Positions 8,798 through 17,630 of a stretch of 64,000 nucleotides of DNA are shown piece by piece. Within the stretch, counting starts at the first letter, position 1. Every line of letters begins with the position of its first letter. Origin of the DNA: JBAXPV01 sp037132075 (GTDB lineage: Bacteria > Bacteroidota > Bacteroidia > Bacteroidales > CAIXZF01); contig JBAXPV010000003.1 of assembly GCA_037132075.1 (NCBI GenBank), forward strand, positions 113,633 to 177,632, written 5' to 3'. Both the position numbers and the translations under genes were made by a program. The notes beneath the pieces were generated by a model, which had not been told where the DNA came from, did no database searches, and worked only from the letters and a program-made list of their open reading frames with translations.

Positions 8798-8832
8798 GAG
8801 GGCGCTCAAATCAGAGTTGCCCTCTTTTTTTT
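8798..8832 (+). terminator. Intrinsic terminator
   Basis: GAGGGC (8798-8803) pairs with GCCCTC (8819-8824) and is followed by eight T residues. It ends transcription of the anchor-J gene. Confidence 0.9.
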
Positions 8833-8902
8833 AATTCTTGTTAATTTTTACTATTCTTCAATGGCTTTGCTTAATTTTACAAAAAATTACAATTGCAATT
8901 TA

Positions 8903-8910
8903 TAGATTTG
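8903..8910 (+). promoter_or_regulatory. -7 box (TAGATTTG)
   Basis: A TAnnTTTG match 47 bases before the ATG at 8958. No TTTG was found at the right distance upstream, so this is a weaker call. Confidence 0.45.
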
Positions 8911-8957
8911 CAACTTATTGTAAACCAGCATAAAAACAAACAGCAAAAATCAACTCA

Positions 8958-9959
8958 ATGAAAAAAATTTACATTTTAGCTCTAATGATGAGCTTCACGG
9001 CTTATTTGATGGCCCAGGATGCCCTTGTTCCTGGAAAAAAACTACACAGCTTAAGCCCAATTAGTTCTGTTAAAACCCCAACAGACACCCTGACACCTTA
9101 CGGAATTGTTCACAAAACAGGTTTTACTATCTACAACCTCCTTACAGGTACTGCTCCAAACCAGGTATATGCCGGTTATGTCTTTGGAACCAATACACAA
9201 AACAAAGCACAGGCTCAGACCTTCACCCTGACTCAAAGTTATTACATCGAGGAAGTGCTCCTTTGGTGCTTTAAAAAGAACGTTATTGGCACCGCCGGTG
9301 ACCTTGTTGTTTCTGTAAACCGTTGCGATGCTACGGGTACTGCATATGCCGGCACAGTGACTACTGCTCCTGGTACCCAGGTTGCCAGTACGACCATTAG
9401 TTCAACGGATATTGACACAACAGGATTTCTTACAATTGCCTATTTTACCACTCCGGTTTATATCAATTCAAACTATGCGATCGTCCTGGATTATTCTACC
9501 TATGGTGATGACTCACTGGCTATTGTTAGCTGTATTGCCGGTGATCCCGGGACTGTTGAGACTTCCTGGATGAAAAATGCTACCACAAACGCATGGAGAA
9601 CAATTCGTAAGTCTTTTGGCTCTACCAACAACATCGATATGTATTTGAGGGTCGTAACTGATCAAAGCACTGCAGGCATTGATTCTCCTAATTTTATTGA
9701 TGGGATGAAATTCTCTTCCTACCCGAATCCTGCGATCAATAATACCAATATTGCTTACGAATTACAGTCTTCAGGCAATGTAAAACTTGAGGTCATCGAC
9801 AGTCACGGCAGAACCGTCCTCAATGTCAATGAAGCCAGCCAGTCAGCCGGAAAGTATAACGTAAACTTTAACACAGAAAAGATCAGCAGTGGAAACTATT
9901 ATGTTACACTGGAGACTAATGGAAAACGACTGACCAAGAAATTGGTGGTCAGTAAATAA
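8958..9959 (+). CDS. Secreted protein of unknown function with T9SS type A sorting domain
   Basis: A 333-residue exported protein with signal peptide MKKIYILALMMSFTAYLMAQ. The body (about residues 40-230) is Thr/Ala/Ser-rich and predicted beta-structured; I do not recognise a named domain in it. The C-terminal 80 residues, from MKFSSYPNPAINNTNIAYEL to SGNYYVTLETNGKRLTKKLVV, are a T9SS type A sorting domain with the SYPNPA start and the basic end. A strong terminator follows, so it is monocistronic. It probably accompanies the preceding anchor-J protein at the cell surface but the two share only the export signals. Confidence 0.85.
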   Translation: MKKIYILALMMSFTAYLMAQDALVPGKKLHSLSPISSVKTPTDTLTPYGIVHKTGFTIYNLLTGTAPNQVYAGYVFGTNTQNKAQAQTFTLTQSYYIEEVLLWCFKKNVIGTAGDLVVSVNRCDATGTAYAGTVTTAPGTQVASTTISSTDIDTTGFLTIAYFTTPVYINSNYAIVLDYSTYGDDSLAIVSCIAGDPGTVETSWMKNATTNAWRTIRKSFGSTNNIDMYLRVVTDQSTAGIDSPNFIDGMKFSSYPNPAINNTNIAYELQSSGNVKLEVIDSHGRTVLNVNEASQSAGKYNVNFNTEKISSGNYYVTLETNGKRLTKKLVVSK

Positions 9960-9980
9960 TATTTTGTTTCAAGATTCTGC

Positions 9981-10015
9981 AAAGGGGCGTATGTTTTTCA
10001 TGCGCCCCTTTTCTT
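9981..10015 (+). terminator. Intrinsic terminator
   Basis: AAGGGGCG.ATG pairs with CAT.CGCCCCTT (about 9982-10010), with a short T-rich loop and a TTTTCTTTT tail. Confidence 0.9.
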
Positions 10016-10054
10016 TTATTCAGGACATTGTTTTTTTCCGGCGGGTGGATTTGG

Positions 10055-10062
10055 TACTTTTG
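10055..10062 (+). promoter_or_regulatory. -7 box (TACTTTTG) of the ABC-F gene
   Basis: A TAnnTTTG match only 8 bases before the ATG at 10071, so transcription should begin at or a few bases before the start codon. A TTG at 10028-10030 is 24 bases upstream, longer than the usual spacing. Confidence 0.6.
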
Positions 10063-10070
10063 CAAAAGAT

Positions 10071-12017
10071 ATGGTAGGAATAAACAATCTCACAATTCAT
10101 TTTACCGGGGACAATCTTTTCGAGAATGTGTCCTTTATCATTAACCCCAAGGACAGGATAGGACTCGTTGGCAGGAATGGTGCAGGGAAAACTACGCTAC
10201 TTCGAATCATTGCCGGTTTGATTGACCCTCATGAAGGGACAATCAGCAAACCTCAGTACCTCACGATGGGCTTTTTGCAACAAGAGATGGCCCTGGGGAG
10301 TAAAAAAACGGTATTTGAAGAAACACTCACCGCATTTGCAGAAGCGATGCATCTTGAAGAAGAGATTAGTCGGCTCACTGCAGAAATCAGCGACCGCACC
10401 GATTATGAATCAGATGCTTATACCAAACTACTCAATCGTCTACATGATGCCAATGAACGTCACCATCTGATAGGCGGCCAAAGCAAAGAGGCAGAAGCTG
10501 AAAAAGTACTGCTTGGCCTGGGCTTTGAACCTGAACAGTTTGGGAAAGCCTTGAATCAGTTTAGCGGTGGATGGCAAATGCGCGTTGAACTGGCGAAAAT
10601 TCTGCTTCAAAGTCCGGATTTATTATTACTGGATGAGCCCACCAATCATCTTGATATTGAATCTATTCAATGGCTGGAATCTTTCATGGAGGATTTTCCT
10701 GGCGCTGTTGTGCTTGTTTCCCATGACCGTGCTTTTCTTGATAATGTTACCAAAAGAACGCTCGAGATTTCTTTTGCCAAAATCTTTGACTATAAATTCC
10801 CGTATTCTGAATACCTGGTGAAACGGGAAGAAGAACGCTCACAGCAAATGGCTGCCTACAACAACCAGCAAAGGGAAATTGCCCAGATCGAGCGTTTTAT
10901 TGAACGATTCCGTTCGAAAAATACTAAATCGAGCCAAGTGCAATCACGCATAAAATTGCTCGACAAGATGGAGAAAGTAGAAGTCGAGAATGTCGATGGG
11001 TCTGCCATTCATTTCCAGTTTCCTCCCGCCCCAAGTTCCGGGAAAGTCGTGGTGGAAACCCATGGACTTGGGAAAACTTATGGTGATAATCTTGTTTTGA
11101 AAGACATTAACATCTCTATTCTGAAAAATGATTTTGTTGCATTTGTCGGAAAAAACGGGATGGGGAAGACAACACTCTCCCGAATCATCGTTGGAGATTT
11201 GGAGCATAATGGCAAAATTAAACTGGGACATAATGTCAAATTGGGGTATTTTGCCCAAAACCAGGCTGAGATGCTTGATCCTAATAAGACTGTCTTCCAG
11301 ACTATTGATGAAGTCGCTGTTGGTGACATCCGGCCAAAGATCCGGAACATCCTTGGGAGTTTCCTTTTTAGTGGTGATACTATCGACAAAAAGGTAAAAG
11401 TGCTTTCAGGAGGCGAAAAATCACGCCTCGCTTTAGCCCGATTGCTGCTCACACCGGTCAACCTGCTCATTCTTGATGAGCCTACGAATCACCTCGACAT
11501 GCAGTCGAAGGACATTTTGAAAAATGCCTTGTTACAATTCGATGGCACCCTGATCCTGGTTTCTCATGATAGGGACTTTCTTCAGGGATTGTCCAATAAA
11601 GTCTTTGAATTCAGAAATCATAAAATCCGCGAATACCTGGGCGATATCTATGATTTCCTGGAAACACGCAAACTTCAGACACTCAGTCAGCTTGAAGCGA
11701 AGAACAAAATTGTTGCCAAGGTTGTAGATTCTTCAAGCGCCGGTAAACTGGAGTATGAAAAGCGAAAACAAAAAGGGAAAGACCAGAAAAAGATCAGCAA
11801 CCAGATTGTAAAATGCGAAGAAGAGATCATTTGTATTGAAACACAAATTGCTGATATGGATGCCATGATGGCTGACCCTGAGAAATTTCATAAGATGATC
11901 GATCATGCAAAGGTATTTGACCAATACCAGCTTCTTAACGACAAGCTAAAGGATGAAATGCAGGTATGGGAAGATCTGCATCTGCAGCTTGAGGCTTTTA
12001 ATGAAGAAGATCAGTAA
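10071..12017 (+). CDS. ABC-F family ATPase (ribosome-associated translation factor type)
   Basis: A 648-residue soluble protein with two ABC ATPase domains and no membrane segments, as in ABC-F proteins (Uup/EttA/YdiF) that act on the ribosome. Domain 1 has Walker A GRNGAGKTTL (34-43), the signature FSGGWQMR and Walker B LLLDEPTNHLDI. Domain 2 has GKNGMGKTTL, LSGGEKSRLALA and LLILDEPTNHLDM. A charged linker joins them (RFIERFRSKNTKSSQVQSR), the P-site tRNA interaction motif region, and the C-terminus is a coiled coil. The most likely family role is relief of stalled ribosomes rather than transport. Its last 7 bases overlap the 3' end of the convergent prenyl synthase gene. Confidence 0.92.
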   Translation: MVGINNLTIHFTGDNLFENVSFIINPKDRIGLVGRNGAGKTTLLRIIAGLIDPHEGTISKPQYLTMGFLQQEMALGSKKTVFEETLTAFAEAMHLEEEISRLTAEISDRTDYESDAYTKLLNRLHDANERHHLIGGQSKEAEAEKVLLGLGFEPEQFGKALNQFSGGWQMRVELAKILLQSPDLLLLDEPTNHLDIESIQWLESFMEDFPGAVVLVSHDRAFLDNVTKRTLEISFAKIFDYKFPYSEYLVKREEERSQQMAAYNNQQREIAQIERFIERFRSKNTKSSQVQSRIKLLDKMEKVEVENVDGSAIHFQFPPAPSSGKVVVETHGLGKTYGDNLVLKDINISILKNDFVAFVGKNGMGKTTLSRIIVGDLEHNGKIKLGHNVKLGYFAQNQAEMLDPNKTVFQTIDEVAVGDIRPKIRNILGSFLFSGDTIDKKVKVLSGGEKSRLALARLLLTPVNLLILDEPTNHLDMQSKDILKNALLQFDGTLILVSHDRDFLQGLSNKVFEFRNHKIREYLGDIYDFLETRKLQTLSQLEAKNKIVAKVVDSSSAGKLEYEKRKQKGKDQKKISNQIVKCEEEIICIETQIADMDAMMADPEKFHKMIDHAKVFDQYQLLNDKLKDEMQVWEDLHLQLEAFNEEDQ

Positions 12018-12985
12018 GTTCTCCCAATCAGGTTCCTGGCATACTCTTTTAAATGCAATAACCGGCTTTCCGAGTATTTCAGACTTCTGATTTCGTCCAG
12101 AGCTTTGTTGTAAAATTCGGTGGTAGTCTCCTCACAGATCGCTTCAACATTTGCCTGGATAAACAAATTCTTCACGCACTCGATTTTTTCGCTGGCGTCG
12201 ATTCGCTGACCTTGGTATATGGTTTGTAAAGCTTCCCTGGTTTCCGGACTGCCATTCTGAAGGGCAGCCAGGTAAAGATAAGTCTTCTTATTGGCGAGGA
12301 TATCACCACCAGTTTTCTTTCCAAACAAAAGCTCATCACCGAAAGTGTCTAAAAAATCATCCCTGATCTGAAAAGCGATTCCCAGATTTTCCCCGATGCG
12401 ATACAAGATATTGGCAGTTTCTTTGTCAGCCCCGCCAGCCAGCGCCCCTGCCTTCAAACAGCAACCCAGCAAAACTGCGGTTTTCAGACGGATCATATTC
12501 AGATAATCTTCCAGGGAAGTCACTTCTTCAGTCTCAAAATTCATATCATACTGCTGTCCTTCACAGACTTCCCTGGCAGTAGTGGTGAACACATCGAGAA
12601 TTGCAGGGAGATAGTCAATCCGTGTTTCTGCCACTTTCTCGTAAGCAAGGGCAAACATGGTATCCCCGCTAAGAATAGCAATATTGGTATTCCATTTTTT
12701 ATACACGGTATCCTTGCCACGCCTTAACGGTGCATTATCCATGATGTCGTCATGAAGGAGTGTGAAATTGTGAAATATCTCAATCCCGATTGCTGCAGGC
12801 ATGGCATCTTCAAGATCCCCGCCAACAAGGTCACAAGCCATAAGCGTCAGCAGCGGGCGTAAGCGCTTACCGCCCATGGAAAGCGAATATTTAATGGGTT
12901 GATACAAGTCTTCAGGTTGCCTGTCAAGTGGCAGATCCTGAAGTGATTGGCTGATTTTTTGTAATAGAAATTCCAGTGAATGCAT
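12011..12985 (-). CDS. Polyprenyl synthetase (short-chain isoprenyl diphosphate synthase)
   Basis: Condenses isopentenyl diphosphate with allylic diphosphates to give farnesyl or geranylgeranyl diphosphate. Both aspartate-rich motifs are present: DDIMD at 79-83 and DDFLD at 209-213, with the GGKRLRP substrate motif at 38-44. An aromatic residue (Phe74) lies five positions before the first motif, a position known in this family to limit chain length, so a C15-C20 product is likely (inference). It begins 6 bases after rfbA and is the last gene of the minus-strand run from ccmB. Length 324 residues is normal. Confidence 0.93.
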   Translation of the reverse strand: MHSLEFLLQKISQSLQDLPLDRQPEDLYQPIKYSLSMGGKRLRPLLTLMACDLVGGDLEDAMPAAIGIEIFHNFTLLHDDIMDNAPLRRGKDTVYKKWNTNIAILSGDTMFALAYEKVAETRIDYLPAILDVFTTTAREVCEGQQYDMNFETEEVTSLEDYLNMIRLKTAVLLGCCLKAGALAGGADKETANILYRIGENLGIAFQIRDDFLDTFGDELLFGKKTGGDILANKKTYLYLAALQNGSPETREALQTIYQGQRIDASEKIECVKNLFIQANVEAICEETTTEFYNKALDEIRSLKYSESRLLHLKEYARNLIGRTY

Positions 12986-12991
12986 AAAAGA

Positions 12992-13852
12992 TTATTCCTG
13001 TAAACGAAGCAGATATTCACCGTACCCACTTTTCAATAAGGGTTCTGCGATTTTCTTCAGCTGAGCGTCGTTAATAAATCCCATCCGGTAGGCAACTTCT
13101 TCAATACAACCGATTTTCAGACCTTGTCTTTCCTCAATTACCTGGACAAACTGTGAGGCTTGCAGTAAGGAAGAAAATGTCCCAGTGTCAAGCCATGCAG
13201 TGCCACGGCTAAGAATCCCGACTTTAAGTTTTCCTTGCTCCAAATAAACCCGGTTGACATCAGTAATCTCATATTCACCCCTGGCGCTGGGTTTGATATT
13301 TTTTGCAACTTCAACCACAGAGTTATCATAGAGGTACAGGCCAGGAACTGCATAATTTGACTTCGGCTGCTTTGGCTTTTCTTCAATAGAGATCGCTTTG
13401 TTGCTTTTGTCAAATTCTACAACGCCATAACGTTCAGGGTCATTCACATGATAGGCAAAAACCACACCACCATCGGGGTTGTTGTTTGACTGCATCAATT
13501 CTTGAAGTCCAGCTCCGTAAAAAATATTGTCGCCCAGGATAAGTGCAGCCTTATCAGAACCCACAAATGTCTCTCCCAAAACAAACGCCTGGGCAAGTCC
13601 ATTGGGAACGTCTTGAACTTTATAACTGAATTTACATCCAATCTGGCTGCCATCGCCAAGCAAGCGCTCAAAATGCGGGAGGTCATGCGGAGTCGAGATA
13701 ATCAGAATTTCATGAATGCCACCCATCATCAATACTGACAATGGATAATAAATCATCGGTTTGTCATAAATAGGCATCAGCTGCTTACTAACGGCCAATG
13801 TCAAGGGATGTAAACGTGTTCCAGAGCCTCCTGCTAATATTATACCTTTCAT
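12992..13852 (-). CDS. rfbA: Glucose-1-phosphate thymidylyltransferase
   Basis: RmlA/RfbA makes dTDP-glucose from glucose-1-phosphate and dTTP, the first step of dTDP-L-rhamnose synthesis for surface polysaccharide. The nucleotidyltransferase signature GGSGTRLHPLTLAVSKQLMPIYDKP is at residues 8-32; the LILGDNIFYGAGL metal site and VEFDKSNKAISIEEKP segment are also present. At 286 residues it is the usual length. The other rml genes are not in the window, so this copy is isolated from its pathway, between an RND exporter and a prenyl synthase. Confidence 0.96.
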   Translation of the reverse strand: MKGIILAGGSGTRLHPLTLAVSKQLMPIYDKPMIYYPLSVLMMGGIHEILIISTPHDLPHFERLLGDGSQIGCKFSYKVQDVPNGLAQAFVLGETFVGSDKAALILGDNIFYGAGLQELMQSNNNPDGGVVFAYHVNDPERYGVVEFDKSNKAISIEEKPKQPKSNYAVPGLYLYDNSVVEVAKNIKPSARGEYEITDVNRVYLEQGKLKVGILSRGTAWLDTGTFSSLLQASQFVQVIEERQGLKIGCIEEVAYRMGFINDAQLKKIAEPLLKSGYGEYLLRLQE

Positions 13853-13871
13853 GTGGTGATGGTTTTATAAA

Positions 13872-16286
13872 TTAATCCAGACTTATGTTGTCATCGTCTT
13901 CGTCTTCCTCTTCTAAAATCTCTAATAATGGCTCCTCAAATTCTTTCGTTGTCAGGTAGTTATCTAATGAAAGCAATAAGGAAGGCAGCAAGAAAAGATT
14001 GGAAAAGATTCCCATTAACAAAGTAAAGGAAATTAAAAATCCCATCGCCTGTGTCCCCCCGAAAGAAGAAAGAATAAAGATCGCGAAGCCGAGAAACAAA
14101 ACGGTTGATGAATAAATCATGCTATAACCCGTTTCCCTTAAGGCGATCAGTACTGATTTTTTAATGTTCCAATTGGTTTGATGCAGCTGAGAACGATATC
14201 GCGACAGATACTGAATGGCATTGTCAATAGAGATCCCAAGCGCAATACTGAAGATAAGTATGGTAGATGGCTTAATCGGAACTCCGAAATACCCCATGAG
14301 TGCAGCCGTCATTACCAAAGGTAAGATGTTGGGAATCAATGAGACAATTACCATTCTTGCAGAAGAAAGCAGCAGAACGAGTAATAAGGTAATGGTAAGT
14401 AAAGCCAGTAGGAGGCTGGTAATCAAATTTTTGGTTAGATATTGACAGCCTCTAAGGTAAACAATGCTGGTTCCGGTCATCTCAACCTTAAATTTTGCCG
14501 GATTAAAAATGGAATCAATTGCCGGCTTCAGACTATTTCGGATTCGCTCAATGTCTGTTGCGCTGATATTGGCCATTTGCACACTGATGCGTGTCGTCTG
14601 TAAGCTTGAATCAACAAAGGAATTCATTATAGTCCGCTTCTTACTTTTTCCGCTTGGGACATAGGAAAGTATAAAGCCTCTTTCCTGGTTGTTTGGCAGA
14701 GAATACATGGAGTCATTCCCTTTGTAATAGGCTTGTTTTGAGAATTTAACAACCTCCGCGATGGAAAGTGGTTTCGAGAGTTCCGGGTACTTCGCCAGGG
14801 TGTCCTGAAGCTGATCAATTTTTTGTAGGGTAGATAGCTGGATTACGCCTTTCTTTTTATGTGTATCCACACTGATCTCAAATGGCAAAATTCCTTTAAA
14901 CTCTTTTTCGAAAAATCCCAGGTCTTTATAAATTCTGCTGTCTTTTGGGATGTCATCCACCATATATCCCGATGATTTTAAGCGGAGCACTCCGATAATT
15001 CCCAGGATGATGATAGAAGTGGACACAATGTATATCAAAGGTCTCTTAAACTGAACAGCATGAATAACACCATCCAGAATTTTTAAGGTATAGCGATTGT
15101 TCAGGTGTTTCAGGTGCTTTTCTTTCGGAGGATCAAGATAACTGAAAAATATCGGGATCAGGAAAAGGGTCAGCAGGAAAACAACAAGGATGTTAATGGA
15201 GGAAACAATGCCGAATTCAACCAGCATTTTGTTTCTGGTCTCAATGAAAGAGGCAAAACCAGTGGCCGTTGCCAGGTTTGTCATGAGCGTGGCATAGCCA
15301 ACACGCATCACAATTCGTGACAAGGCTTTGACCTTATTTCCATGAGCCTGGAACTCGTGGTGGTATTTATTCAGGAGGAAAATACAGTTTTCTACCACGA
15401 TTATGATAACCAGCGGGGGTATGATGCTGGTCAATATGGTGATCTTATACCCAAACAAGGCGATGATACCCATGGCCCAGATTAAGCCTATGAAAACAAT
15501 TAACATCGGGAAAATGACAGCCTTGAAAGAACGGAAGAAGATGAATAGCATGATCGAAGCGATCAGCAGCGCAAGGATCACAAAAATCTTCATCTCATGC
15601 TCAACGATGTATGAAATTTGAGTTCTGATAAATGGCAAGCCTGAGTAATGAACTTCAATATTGTTTTTCTTGCCAAAAGCATCCACTTCATCCATGATGC
15701 TTTTAAGAATAATATCGCGTGATTTCGAATTCAATTCAGCCTTTCGCAAGGTGATTGCCATGATGGTGGCATTGCTTTCTTTGTTGAATATCAGCCCATT
15801 GTAAAACGGAAGATGGTAAATTCGATTTTTAATGCTGTCAAGTTCTGCCTGGCTGGCAGGCAATTTGGTTACAACAGGCTTAAAATCAAATTTATGCGTA
15901 CTGTCATTCCGGACCAGTTCATAGATTCTTCCCAGGGATACCACTTCTTCAATGCCATTCAGCGATTTGATTTTCGTTGAAAGCTCGTGCCATTCATTGA
16001 AGACCTCAAGTTGAAACAAATGCGGATCTTTGATGCCGACAAAAAGCACGCTACCGTCTTCTCCAAACTTCTGTTTGAACTGTTCGTACTTAATGTATGT
16101 TGAGTCAACCTGGGGTAACATCCGGGCCATATCATACGACAGTTTCACCTTGGTGGCCATATAACCCATAAACAAGGTTAACACCCCGATCGTGATTAGG
16201 ATACCCAGGCGATTTCTTAGGATGAAGCGGACCAAATAGGACCACATTACATGCCCGTTTTTCTTCTTAGGAGACGTTTCTTCCAA
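13872..16286 (-). CDS. RND superfamily exporter (MMPL/SSD-type)
   Basis: An 804-residue inner-membrane protein with the two-fold repeat of RND transporters: one N-terminal membrane helix (about 20-45), a periplasmic domain, a cluster of about five helices starting near residue 230 (MKIFVILALLIASIMLFIFF), then a second helix-domain-cluster set, with the last cluster from about 620. It ends in an acidic tail (EEEDEDDDNISLD). The MMPL/patched-like layout suggests export of a lipid or hydrophobic molecule, but the substrate is unknown. It follows ccmE by 12 bases and precedes rfbA by 19 bases. Confidence 0.88.
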   Translation of the reverse strand: MEETSPKKKNGHVMWSYLVRFILRNRLGILITIGVLTLFMGYMATKVKLSYDMARMLPQVDSTYIKYEQFKQKFGEDGSVLFVGIKDPHLFQLEVFNEWHELSTKIKSLNGIEEVVSLGRIYELVRNDSTHKFDFKPVVTKLPASQAELDSIKNRIYHLPFYNGLIFNKESNATIMAITLRKAELNSKSRDIILKSIMDEVDAFGKKNNIEVHYSGLPFIRTQISYIVEHEMKIFVILALLIASIMLFIFFRSFKAVIFPMLIVFIGLIWAMGIIALFGYKITILTSIIPPLVIIIVVENCIFLLNKYHHEFQAHGNKVKALSRIVMRVGYATLMTNLATATGFASFIETRNKMLVEFGIVSSINILVVFLLTLFLIPIFFSYLDPPKEKHLKHLNNRYTLKILDGVIHAVQFKRPLIYIVSTSIIILGIIGVLRLKSSGYMVDDIPKDSRIYKDLGFFEKEFKGILPFEISVDTHKKKGVIQLSTLQKIDQLQDTLAKYPELSKPLSIAEVVKFSKQAYYKGNDSMYSLPNNQERGFILSYVPSGKSKKRTIMNSFVDSSLQTTRISVQMANISATDIERIRNSLKPAIDSIFNPAKFKVEMTGTSIVYLRGCQYLTKNLITSLLLALLTITLLLVLLLSSARMVIVSLIPNILPLVMTAALMGYFGVPIKPSTILIFSIALGISIDNAIQYLSRYRSQLHQTNWNIKKSVLIALRETGYSMIYSSTVLFLGFAIFILSSFGGTQAMGFLISFTLLMGIFSNLFLLPSLLLSLDNYLTTKEFEEPLLEILEEEDEDDDNISLD

Positions 16287-16298
16287 AATTCAATAAAA

Positions 16299-16709
16299 TT
16301 ATTGACCAAATTTCTTTTCCCCGAAGCTTTGTGGCTTCTTTTTGTCATTATACTTTGAAGGGCATTTTAGCAACATGCTGCTGGCTCTCAAAGTGTCCCC
16401 CTGCATCTTTCCAACCACAACCACCGATTCTGATTTCTCAAAGTCCTGAGGTTTGTTGTTGTTGTAAACGACCAACTTTTGTATTCCTTTATTATCTGTC
16501 ATATAAAAGGAGAAGCGGTTGGCATCGGCTTTTGCATTATAAATGATTGGCATGGTGGTGTCAAGCTTTCCAATGATATGAAATTCTTTGCCAGGGCTGC
16601 TCATCGCTTGCTCATAGCTGGCATAAGTGCTTGAATTGGTGAAGGTCATAATGATTACGCCTAAGGCGAGTGCCATAACGACAATCAGTAAGATATGTTT
16701 GGTTTTCAT
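16299..16709 (-). CDS. ccmE: Cytochrome c maturation protein CcmE, CxxxY type
   Basis: CcmE is the periplasmic heme chaperone of system I cytochrome c biogenesis. This 136-residue protein has an N-terminal membrane anchor (residues 5-24) and the OB-fold segments KEFHIIGKLD, FSFYMTDNKG and VVVVGKMQGD. The heme-attachment motif is Cys116-Pro-Ser-Lys-Tyr120, that is CxxxY instead of the HxxxY of E. coli. CxxxY variants are known from archaea, Desulfovibrio and Bacteroidota (sometimes called system I*). Its ATG overlaps the TGA of the small upstream gene (ATGA), indicating translational coupling. Confidence 0.9.
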   Translation of the reverse strand: MKTKHILLIVVMALALGVIIMTFTNSSTYASYEQAMSSPGKEFHIIGKLDTTMPIIYNAKADANRFSFYMTDNKGIQKLVVYNNNKPQDFEKSESVVVVGKMQGDTLRASSMLLKCPSKYNDKKKPQSFGEKKFGQ

Positions 16710-16849
16710 GATGCTTGATTTTTGGTTTCTTCAATTTCTTTCTCCATTTTCCTGACTTTGCGGTCAATAGACACAAGGAAACTGATAAGCCCGATAAAGA
16801 TGACCATGAGAACTGTTACAACGACATATATTTTATTTCCGGTATCCAT
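16706..16849 (-). CDS. ccmD: CcmD-like small membrane protein
   Basis: A 47-residue gene too short for most gene finders. It starts MDTGNKIYVVVTVLMVIFIG, has one membrane helix (about residues 8-26) and a basic/acidic cytoplasmic tail (SIDRKVRKMEKEIEETKNQ). Position decides the call: it lies between ccmC (10 bases upstream) and ccmE (stop codon overlapping the ccmE start), exactly where CcmD sits. CcmD family proteins stabilise the CcmABC heme-handling complex. Sequence conservation is low in this family, so the assignment rests on size, topology and synteny. Confidence 0.8.
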   Translation of the reverse strand: MDTGNKIYVVVTVLMVIFIGLISFLVSIDRKVRKMEKEIEETKNQAS

Positions 16850-16859
16850 TTTTAGGTGC

Positions 16860-17540
16860 TTAAGCTTGTGATGATTTTTTTTCTTCCAGGAAGTTATGGA
16901 TCTTTCTCATCCTGACCCGGATATTTAAGATCCAGAATCCCAGGCTGATCCATCCAATGATGGCCGGATAAAACACCAGCCTCAATCGGTTATCGAGTTC
17001 TTTAACGGTCATGGTTTCATCTCGTCCTTTACCTGGGTGTAATGAGCCGTCGGCCATACGTGGCAAGATAAATAAGAAGATGATAAGGATGACAAAAGCA
17101 AAAATATTATATACAGCAGAGACCTTGGCACGCTTATGTTCTTCATCGATCGAATTTCTAAGGACCATATAGGCAAAATACACAAGTACAGTCACCGCGG
17201 CACCGTTGAGTTGCGGGTCGTTGGTCCAGGGTTTGCCCCAGGTAAATGTCGCCCAGATCATACCGGTCAACAGACCTAAAATGCCGAATATCAGTCCGGT
17301 GTTGGCTGCTTCCACAGCGATAATGTCTTCTTTTTCCTGGAATCCTGAAAGAAAACGGATACTGAATACCATTGAGGTTCCGAAAAGAAAAATCATTGAA
17401 AACCACATACAGACATGAAAAAACAAGTTTCGTATGCTTTCACGTATGATCGGCAAATCAGGAACTCCAATGAGGAATCCTGCGATGATCGTGTAGCTAA
17501 GAAAAACTACAGGGATTATTTTCCAGTAATTATTTTTCAA
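16860..17540 (-). CDS. ccmC: Heme exporter/handling protein CcmC (CcsA family)
   Basis: A 226-residue membrane protein with about six helices. The tryptophan-rich heme-handling motif is present as WGKPWTND (residues 101-108), between conserved histidines in FFHVCMWF (His42) and SLHPGKGRD (His168), which in this family are axial heme ligands. CcmC loads heme onto CcmE at the periplasmic face. It has its own -7 box TATCTTTG at 17576-17583 on the minus strand, 35 bases before the ATG, in addition to any readthrough from ccmB 90 bases upstream. Confidence 0.92.
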   Translation of the reverse strand: MKNNYWKIIPVVFLSYTIIAGFLIGVPDLPIIRESIRNLFFHVCMWFSMIFLFGTSMVFSIRFLSGFQEKEDIIAVEAANTGLIFGILGLLTGMIWATFTWGKPWTNDPQLNGAAVTVLVYFAYMVLRNSIDEEHKRAKVSAVYNIFAFVILIIFLFILPRMADGSLHPGKGRDETMTVKELDNRLRLVFYPAIIGWISLGFWILNIRVRMRKIHNFLEEKKSSQA

Positions 17541-17575
17541 TGGTTTCCGGATATGCGTTTTCCAATTAAGGGGGG

Positions 17576-17583
17576 CAAAGATA
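17576..17583 (-). promoter_or_regulatory. -7 box (TATCTTTG) of ccmC
   Basis: A TAnnTTTG match 35 bases before the ccmC start. No clear -33 element was seen. Confidence 0.45.
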
Positions 17584-17630
17584 AGAATAATTGATGATTC
17601 AGGGGCAGGCTTTCCCTTTAGTAAATTTGG

